Source: Xiphias gladius
Lineage: Eukaryota > Chordata > Actinopteri > Istiophoriformes > Xiphiidae
DNA: 64,000 nucleotides
Direction of reading: 5' to 3'
NCBI RefSeq assembly: GCF_016859285.1
Contig: NC_053414.1
Span: 27,672,261-27,736,260 of the forward strand
This document shows positions 25,782 to 35,500 of the stretch, piece by piece. How positions within the stretch are numbered: the first letter of the stretch is position 1; every line of letters starts with the position of its first letter. Position numbers and translations under genes: made by a program. The notes beneath the pieces were generated by a model. The model was not told the origin of the DNA, ran no database searches, and saw only the letters and a list, made by a program, of their open reading frames with translations.

Positions 25782-26553
25782 CTGTGAATCAACAAGAGAC
25801 CGATGAATTTACAAGATGTTAAATTTTGCTCTTTACCAGGGTATCTATGCAGCTCAGCTAGATCAACTCACTCATCATGGGAAGTATTACTCATCCTGTC
25901 AAAACGTATAATGCAGTATATAATATAATGTTTTCTGTGGCTCTGAGAGGCTTTGTAAAATCAGACAAATTACATCAGGGTTATCTTGATTTATCCTTTT
26001 TTTTAATCTGGATTCTTTAATATTTAGCATCTACTGATAGTGGCTCTGAACTGATGTTTCTTTTGTGGCATTGTTATTTATTTTAAGCCTAGCTAGTAGC
26101 ATGGCTCCAAGGGTGGCAATGTCATTCTGTCGGTCGATCTTTCTGTCAGTCTTTTAGTTTCACGAAAAGATGCATTGGCTACTGCTACAACATCTACTGC
26201 AACTTTGTACAGACATTCATGGTTCTACCCTGATGTATCTTAATGACTTTGGTGGTCCCCTGACTTTTCCTCTAGTGCCACCATGAAGTTCACATTTGTG
26301 GTTTTGACTGAGATGTCTCAACAACTTTGCCACATGTGCTACAGACATTTATATCCACCTAAGGAAGAACTAAAATAAGGTTCAGTGACCCCTTGATTTT
26401 TCATCTAGTGCCATCAGTACCTTATTCAAGTCAAAATATTAACTGGTCCGAAACTTTGGTTTATACCCAAATAACTGCAACTATAACTGCAAAAAAGGCA
26501 CCAGTATAAGTAAGGATTGTTTGTCAAATGGTCAAACAGGTTTTACCCCCCCC

Positions 26554-26585
<32 letters not shown>

Positions 26586-29500
26586 CACATCTTTCCAATG
26601 TCAGAATTAAATCCAACAGTTTCTGTAGTTTTGTGAAACCAACAGTCTGACATTCCTATCCCTAATTCAGCACAGTGATTGGCCAGCGGTGTGGAAGTGA
26701 GAAAGCAAGCAGGGTTTGAACTTCTCTCTCAAGCTCTCTTTTTTTCATTCTTTACACAACCATTTTATCTTTACATCTGTATGCAACCCTATGAATGCCT
26801 TTCAGAAGAGACTGTCTGAAAATGTGCACCTTCATCTCCATATTTTTTTAAACGACCACTGCATATTCCCCCTTTTTATAACAACTGGCTTTCCACCACC
26901 ATGTCTGCCTTCTTACATGGTCAGACAGCATGCTGTATGAACTCGTTCTTTTCTAGCATAATTCAGCCCTTCAACCTACTTAACATCAGCATGTTAGCAT
27001 TGTACTTCTGAGCATGTTAGAATGCTGAGGGTAGCCTTTAGCTGAAAGCATGGCTCCCTCAAAGAGCCGCTAGCACTAGTCTTGTTTACTAATACAGCTG
27101 GGCGTTGTGAGGACAACCTCTAAAAGTTTCCAGCGTGAACATAATAGTTTCAGCCAACAAGACCATTTTAGAGTTAACCTGCAAAATACTGCAGAAAAAG
27201 ACGCAAAACACAGAGGTGGGGGGAGGGTGTGCTCCAGTAGGTAGGAGAGGGTCCTTTCAGGTGTTTGTGGTGAGGGACCTATTGTCTCAACTTTTCCTTG
27301 GTAGGATCAAGCATTTCCTAAGATGGACTTTATGCAAGTTCAGTACTAATTTACATTATCTCTCTCTCTCTCTCTCTCCCTCTACTGAATTCACTTCTCA
27401 TACATACTTTCCTATAATGTAAAGTTTATTTTTATATACAATATAAATATATTTGAAACTAATATATTTTGAATATAAATATATATAGTATTTGTATATA
27501 TGATTTGAAAAGCCACTATGGTGCAGTATGACTGACATTTTATGAGTTTTAAACAAGCAGGAGAAATAACTACTCACCTGTGTGTATAGTGGCAGAGACC
27601 GGCCGACTGCACCGACCGTTCAGCACCGTTGAGACAGAGACAATGTACTCTGTGTCTGGCTCTAAATCTGAGAATATCTTGTAGCAGTCCTCGGTGTGTA
27701 TTGCTAACGGCTCTTTCCCTGGACTTGTGACAGTTATAAGGAACTGATGAGGAATTCCATCCATGCTGTCTCCTTTGGTCCATTTCAAGGACATAGCAGT
27801 GGCCTCTGAATGTCCTTTTGTTAAGTTTCGAGGGGGCGGCACCGCTGCAAGACAGTAGTCATTTGAATTAAAAATTATTTTCTTTGCTCAATAAAATGTG
27901 AACACACTGCAGTGATAGGAATATGAAATGTCTTGTCATGTCTGATATTACCTGTGAAAATAGATGCCGTGGTCCATTCACTTAAATTGCCATCCTCATC
28001 TTCTGTGGCCACACTGAAGTAATACCGTTGTCCAAGTTGGAGGTTGTTTATTTCAATTTTATGAAGATCTTTGATCACCAAGTAACCTTCCACCTTCATA
28101 AGGGAGCTCCACCTCACTTGGAAGCTCTTAGGCCCCTCCAGGCCTTCCGGGCAACCCCAGCTCAGGACCAGAGAGTTTGGCCTCACTGACAGGAACTTGA
28201 TCTTACCAGGGGGGGGCACCACTTGCAAACATAAGACAGCAAAAAAAATCATTTGTGCCAATTGTACAGTCAGCTTAGATCTAATAACCAAGAATGATCA
28301 TGTTGAGAAACACTTTTTTTATACATCATAAATTGTTCTACAGACTCAGCTCTCCCTGGCTTCACTACATGCTCCTTCTGGCAAATCCACACTTTGAAAA
28401 TTAATCCAATTAATTTCTCAGAATTAATGTTTTGGGCTTGTGTGTCTGTTTGATGTCAGTAGAAATAATTCACTCCGAAGACAGTTTTGGAAATGGTTGT
28501 TTTGTGAACCCATTTACAGTGAAACTACAGTCTGTGTTAAATGCTACAACTGACAATGAATCCTTGGAAACTCGTTTGGCGGTTCAGTCCAAGTCTGTAA
28601 GCCTGGATATGTAGAAATACGCTGTGAATAATATCAAGATAGATTGATTGTGAGATAAATACATACATAATATCAACAGCACACCATATCCTACAACACC
28701 ATAGAACACTATTATAGCCCAGCCATTTCAGACAAAACGCTTTCTACCTTTAGCCTAAAAAAATATATATCCTCAAAGACAGACTTCATTGTTTCCTTAT
28801 TGGTCTGCTTTGTTTTGGCAATATATTTGGCACTTCACTTCAACAGCAGACTAAATGATCCAGATTTAAATTAAGTGAGAGGAAACTTTCTGCAACCCTC
28901 TACACAAAATTCTACAGTTTTTTCTTTTTTTTTCCAGATGTAGTGTATGCTTTATCAAATGGAGAATTTCTGTATTGCATTTAAAGCCAGCCAATTAGGA
29001 TCTTGAGTTTTTACTCACCTGTATCAGGTAGATCAGGGTCCTGGTTTTCTTCCCCAGCAGATGTCTATAATAGAATAGTATTGATAAGCATTGTGGAGCA
29101 CATTAGTTCTACAAGATACAGTTTCAGATTTTCACCTGACTTGCAGCACGCTGTGCCCTCTGCGAGATGACGTCGTGTCCTCTGTGATTTCCCTGTGCAC
29201 AAATGCTGCAGATGTGCATCTGGTCGGTCCTGCACAAGAATTCTAGAGACTTTTGAAAGTGCAGACAGCGCTTCACCTCGACTTCGGCACACACGTCTCT
29301 GAGTATGTGTCTCTGCAGGGTTTCCACCGTGTAGTGCTGCCGGACATCATACTCACAGTAGGAAGTGTTACAGGTCAGGCAAGTCTTCACGGCTGCACCC
29401 TGGCGGCAGATGTCACAGATTACCTCCTCCTCTCTGTTTTCAAATAGAGAAATAAGGTACAGCTGTTAGTTACCACTTGAAGTAATAATAGGAAGGTATG

Positions 29501-32500
29501 CTATGTGTGCTATGTGTTAGCCTGGCTCTATATAAGGATGTTTGGAGGAATAGCCTGGAGTTTCTGATAGCTAAAGAAGGCCATCTACTGAAACATTTTT
29601 AATGAGACTTCTTAATACTCTGTAGACAGGCTTTGTTTATGATGTGGGGAAAGTGGCTATTATAAGTCACTACAATCAACTTTTCCTATAAATGATACAA
29701 ATTAAGCATTACCTTTCTACTAATGGAACCCAATGTTCAATATTAAATACATAAAAAATACACCGTGAAATAAATATGAGTAGACTGTGTAAATATAAAT
29801 CAACAATTTGTGAAAGAATTGAAGTAATTATTAAAAGTCAACTCATAAATATAAAATATCATTTTTCATAATGACTAAATTATATTGGATATCTTTTTTT
29901 GATTTTATTAGAGATTTTTATTCCAAAATGCTTTTTTTCATAAGTCTTTTTTTTATTTCCTAATGGCATTTTTCCAGTTACCCTTTTCTTTCATGTCAAG
30001 TCATATTTCATAATGTCGCTTTTCATAATTACACATTTTATTTCATGTTACTCTGTTACCTAATGCCACTTTTAATTTCATAATGTTATTTTTACTTACG
30101 TCTCATGACAGTGGTGTCACCTTTCTGCCTCTTGAGCTAGCAGGTGCAACAAATGCTACCAAACACGCCCCAGGAACAGCGCTGGGCTTTCGAAGCGGTT
30201 TTAGCGTAGCGGCTAAAAAGGGTATGATGAAAGGAATGACTTTTTGAATATTCCGAATTTGATCCAGTCAGTCAAATATCATGGAAAGTCTAGAGGAGCA
30301 ATATTTTATCCCATTCATGCGTGTTCTCTGAGGAAGATTCAAAGCACAGCGGATGTAACTCTTACATAACCAGCTAACAGCTGCTGCCTTTGATACTGTC
30401 TCTTTACTTTGATGCTGAGTGATAAACCAACCTCACAACCCTGTTATAACCCACTGTTATTTATTAAAATAATAATAATAATATTTAAAATATTGTTGAT
30501 TAATTGTTTATTCCATAATTATCTATGTATTTACTTGATATCGAACACTTTGGGGCACCTTATCTGCTGAAGAATTAACATAGCTTGGGCTAAGAGTTGA
30601 CAAGCAAAGTATGTGTTATTAACTTGGAACGTGGAGTTTGGAGAAGAAGGTGATTAGCATTCAGGGAGGGTCTAACTAAGAGTCAGGACAGCTTAGCCTC
30701 TCCTGCATCAGTTTGAATCAGTTTTTAGGGAAGTGCAGTACTTAGTTGCTGGAGTACCCCTTCAAGTGTATATTAATGTGGTGAATTTAAAGAGTGCCTC
30801 ACATATCATCACATGAAACTGTCTCCTCGTCATATTGGGAATCCCTTGATCCAAAAGTCTTAGTCGATGAATAATCAGATGTGTCCGATGAGAATGGGGA
30901 TTCGGCTGTCCCTGGATTGTCCTGACTGGGAATTAGAAAAAGGAGTTATAAATAGAAAAAGGACATGTTATTATTTACTCCAGCATTATTAGGAAACTGT
31001 GATTAGAAGCTATAGGAAGTTACTCTAATGTCACCATAAGGTAACTTGGGAGGATTTCAGTGTCTTGGTGTATCTTTCAAAATTCGACATATTTTTGTTT
31101 TACTGAGGATGCAAATCCATGCCCCAAATAGTCCTTTGTTACTCCACACTGGATCTCAGACTGTTCACTTTTGCCCTTAAAGTCATGACAACGTACAGTA
31201 TGTATTACATCATTTATTTTCAGATTATAAACGAGTGAATAAAAATGAAATCTGTTATCAAATGAGATTGCGCTGGCTGTTGGAACATCCTTTAGATCAC
31301 TTCAGAGACAATGTCTAAATAATCAATCATTTCTGAAGCATTCAGTCATTTTTATTACAGTGTAGAACAAACAATTAGCTTACTGTATATAACAATATTA
31401 CATATAGTCTGGCTACTTACTGTTTGTCTTGTCTGAAGTCATCGGCATCATTTGAAACACTGGACATGTCAGTCACATATACAGAAGATGTAGAAGCTTT
31501 GAGCTTCATCCTGATAATTAGACAAGAACAATTTGTAATTTCAGAAATTACAAAAATTTCAGTTACCTAATGCAGCTCTTAATCTTTGTCTTCCAATCAG
31601 CTAATTCCTCTAAAATGTGCAGTTCTTATTATGAAATGATTTACAAAATAAAGTGTATGATCGTTTTCTGCAGTCCCTGTCTGTTTCCCTGTGTTACTCT
31701 ACTACAGTGTATGTTTTCTTTCACCTCCCTGCAGTTTACCAGCACACCAGGAGGACAGACAGTATGTGACTTTGTAAAAGTGTGAGAACAAATTGTTTAT
31801 AGGAAAACACGACCAATAATAATGGGCAATGCACTTGACGATGTCACCAAAGTTGCTTAATTGTATCAAAGAGAAAAAAAATGTGTTGTATATATATAAC
31901 TAATTAATACACTGCTTTTCCAATACCAGCACATTAATTACTAAAGTAATGTGATCGTGTTATGACAAATGTCACAAGTGTGATTTTTACCTGCTCTGCA
32001 CAAAGTCATCAGGGGCTCTTTGATTAGCTGTTAGAACTGGATACACAGCAAATGGAGGGTATTTTGCTGCTTTGCAAATCACATGTCCACCCCAAGGTTT
32101 GGGCATCCCATATGGTAGTTGTCTGAAAGGAAAAAAAATCACTAAAGTTTACAATATCATTTTTTTCAAAGTTTCCAAGAGGGTCCATTGTGTTGACAAG
32201 TAGAATACTGCAGTACCTAATCTTTAGAGGTGCGGGTTACTTTAGAGAGATAACCTTTGTCTCAAACCACGCACAGACACTGATGGCCATGTTTGTAAAA
32301 GTATTACGTGGTCTTCAGTCCTCAGATGCAAAAATGCTGGGTGTAAATTTTCATGCAAACATTTGAATACAAATAAGTGGGAAACACTGTGCAACAGAGA
32401 ATCAAATGAAAACTGCTGGAATAGAAATAAAGCTAAGTTGTCTTAAAGTAAAAAGTCTGTCTTACTTTTTAACGTCATAATCAAGAGGGCTGTCCTTTGA

Positions 32501-35500
32501 AGACAAGTCTGTCTCATAGGCAGAATAGTCACAATCTGGTCTCTCCCTCCTGAAAGAATGAGCAGATCAGCTGACATTTCACCAAATCCCTTCCCCGAAC
32601 AGTGGCTGTCATAGCTTGAAACTACAGTAATCAGCCACAACATTAAAACCAGTTTCTGGGTTTTAATGTTGAGGCTGAATGGGGTATACTGTATATATGT
32701 GTATACATGTATATGTATATAATGATAATAATAATAATTATTATTATTATTATTATATATTTCTAATACCTTTATGTGAAATCAAGGATCCAGTGTTTCA
32801 AAAATTATTCAGAATTTCACGTGGTAAATCTACCTTGTTAACAGCAGGTCCAGCAACAGTAGTAAAGGGTGGCAAGGGTTAGAGAATGGTCAAAACCTGC
32901 CTGACAAAACTACAAACTGACTTTATACGTATCAATGAAAAACACTGTTTAGTTTACGCTTAATTTCTTTCTGTATTACAGTTGTGCTAATACTCATGTC
33001 TTTAGGTCTGTCTCCAAAGCTGCGCGATACGTCTATAGTATATATAGTATAACAAAAGCCTCTTTAACAGCATAACTAAGTCTGGCTTCCTACTGATAAA
33101 TTTTATAGGTTATCCTTTGATACATCAGACACATCTGCTGTATATCCAGAGAATGTAGAAGGCTTGATCTTCAACCTTAAAATTACATAAGAATGTAAAT
33201 GTAAATTCTCTTCTCTGATATTATATTCATATTTTGGATTTATTTTACTGTTTGTGACAATTACTGCGTATGGAAAGTAAATGAAGGTTTGTTGTTGAAA
33301 GCTTTTGAAGGCAGAAGTTGACCACCAAAGTCTAAAAGTTTTAAAAAAAAACTGTCTTACTGATTTTTCCTGAAGTGGAGTGGGATATCTTTGGAAGACT
33401 TTTCTGATGCGCATGAAGAATATGTAGACCCTGGTATCTTTTCACTGGAAAAACAGAAAATATATATTTAATTTAACAGAGGGCAAAAATGTCAAATTAA
33501 TGATAACAGAATAAAATATTCAGGAAACCTTTTCTCAGAAGTGGCCTCTTATTTCATTTCTTTGTGGTTGTGTTTAAACCACTGTCATGTCCCCTAACCC
33601 CTACAAAGGTTCTCAGTTTTCTTTCTCAAAGGGAGAAACACACATAGGTCTATGTAACTCCACCTAAGCTGATACACATTCACTTCACATGGAAAGAAGA
33701 GTGAAGAGTGTGATAACAAATCACCACAGCAAACACAATTTTTTTGTTTATCATACAAAACGAATGCTACATCAGAATGTAAATGAATGAAGCATGCATC
33801 ATATCTCACTATTCTTCTCTAAAATGAAGGGGGGTGTCCTTTGATGACTTCTCTGTCTCACAAACAGCATATGTAGCCCGTGGGATCTTCACACTGCAAA
33901 AATATGAAGCTTTCTTTTAACAGATAAGAAAGTGCAGTGTGTGAGTTGGCTTTTATGAAGAGTAAAAATATGAAGTGTGGTTTATTAAACTTTATCTGCC
34001 ATGTAAAATGTAAAAGTTTGACATTTTATATCTACTGTATACTTATTTGCTTTCTTGCCTAGAGTTAAATGAAACGAGTGCTATCACTCTCATATCTGTA
34101 TGCTAGACATGAGTCTACAGCCAGGAGGCGGTTAGCTTAGCTTAGCACAAAACAACTAGCCTGTTAGCGTCATTTTTCCACTAATGGATTAAACAAGCGA
34201 GATATGACCTGTTAAATTGTGAGCTGCAAATTTTGTTTCCTTCAGACAGAGCTAGGCTAGCTGTTTCCACCTGTTTCCAGTCTTTGTGCTATGATAAGCT
34301 GGCTGTTGACGATAGCTTTACATTTAGCACACAGACATGAAATTGGTACAAATTCTGTCATCTAACTCTCAGCAACAAAGCAAATCAGCATATTTCTGGC
34401 AAGTAAAAGTCATGCATTAAAACTTTTTTCTTGAGCAAAAGTAAATCATTTGAGTTTTAATTGACTCTGACAGAATGTTTACAGATCACAGCGTGTCTCA
34501 TATTATTAATGTCATCTTACGGTTTGTCCTTAAAAGCAAGAGGGAATTCAATGGACTGTTCAGACTTGGCGCTCAAACATCCACTGGACGTTGACTGTGG
34601 TATCTTCAACCTGAAATTCATTCATTTTGCAGTTTAGTGAATGTTTTAATAGCAATTATTTTCCCTTCTAATTGATATGAACATTTAGTCACATGATTAG
34701 AAATTGTCCTCATCAAAAGCAACCTTTATTTGGAATATAATACTTTTTCAAATGCACCTTTTTTTGAAAGGAATGCCCCTGTTCATGTCTTTCCGAGTTT
34801 TTCACTCATTATCAACTTTCTTATTTCTTAATCAGGTAAATCAGGTAAATCTTTACATGAAGAGTTGGTACACCCTGCTGTTCCATGATAAACATTATAA
34901 ATATTTTATTGATATTTTGCAATTTTATATTGTTTTTGTCTATTACTGGGTTTTTAAACTAAATGAAGGCTTGTTGAACTCGACTAACAAAGCACAAAGT
35001 AAAAAGAAAAAAAACTGTCTTACTGATTTTTCCTGAAGTGGAGTGGGATATATTTAGAAGACTTTTCTGATGCGCATGAAGAATATGTAGACTCTGGTGT
35101 CTTTTCACTGGAAAAACAGAAAATGCATATTTAATTTAACAGAGGGCAAAAATGTCAAATTAATGATAACAGAATAAAATATTCAGGAAACCTTTTCTCA
35201 GAAGTGGCCTCTTATTTCATTTCTTTGTGGTTGTGTTTAAACCACTGTCATGTCCCCTAACCCCTACAAAGGTTCTCAGTTTTCTTTCTCAAAGGGAGAA
35301 ACACACATAGGTCTATGTAACTCCACCTAAGCTGATACACATTCACTTCACATGGAAAGAAGAGTGAAGAGTGTGATAACAAATCACCACAGCAAACACA
35401 ATTTTTTTGTTTATCATACAAAACGAATGCTACATCAGAATGTAAATGAATGAAGCATGCATCATATCTCACTATTCTTCTCTAAAATGAAGGGGGATGT

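Larger units (their letters stand above)
33345..35007 (-). repeat. Tandem intragenic repeat, unit 1 (1,663 bp)
   Basis: Shifts by 1,663 bp onto unit 2 over its whole length. It contains coding exons B (34610-34521), C (33893-33810) and A (33444-33361), with introns and one copy of the dispersed R2 repeat (about 34020-34320). All three exons are open and phase 2-2. Limits are approximate; homology on the 5' side of the plus strand stops near the poly-A before 33350. Confidence 0.92.
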
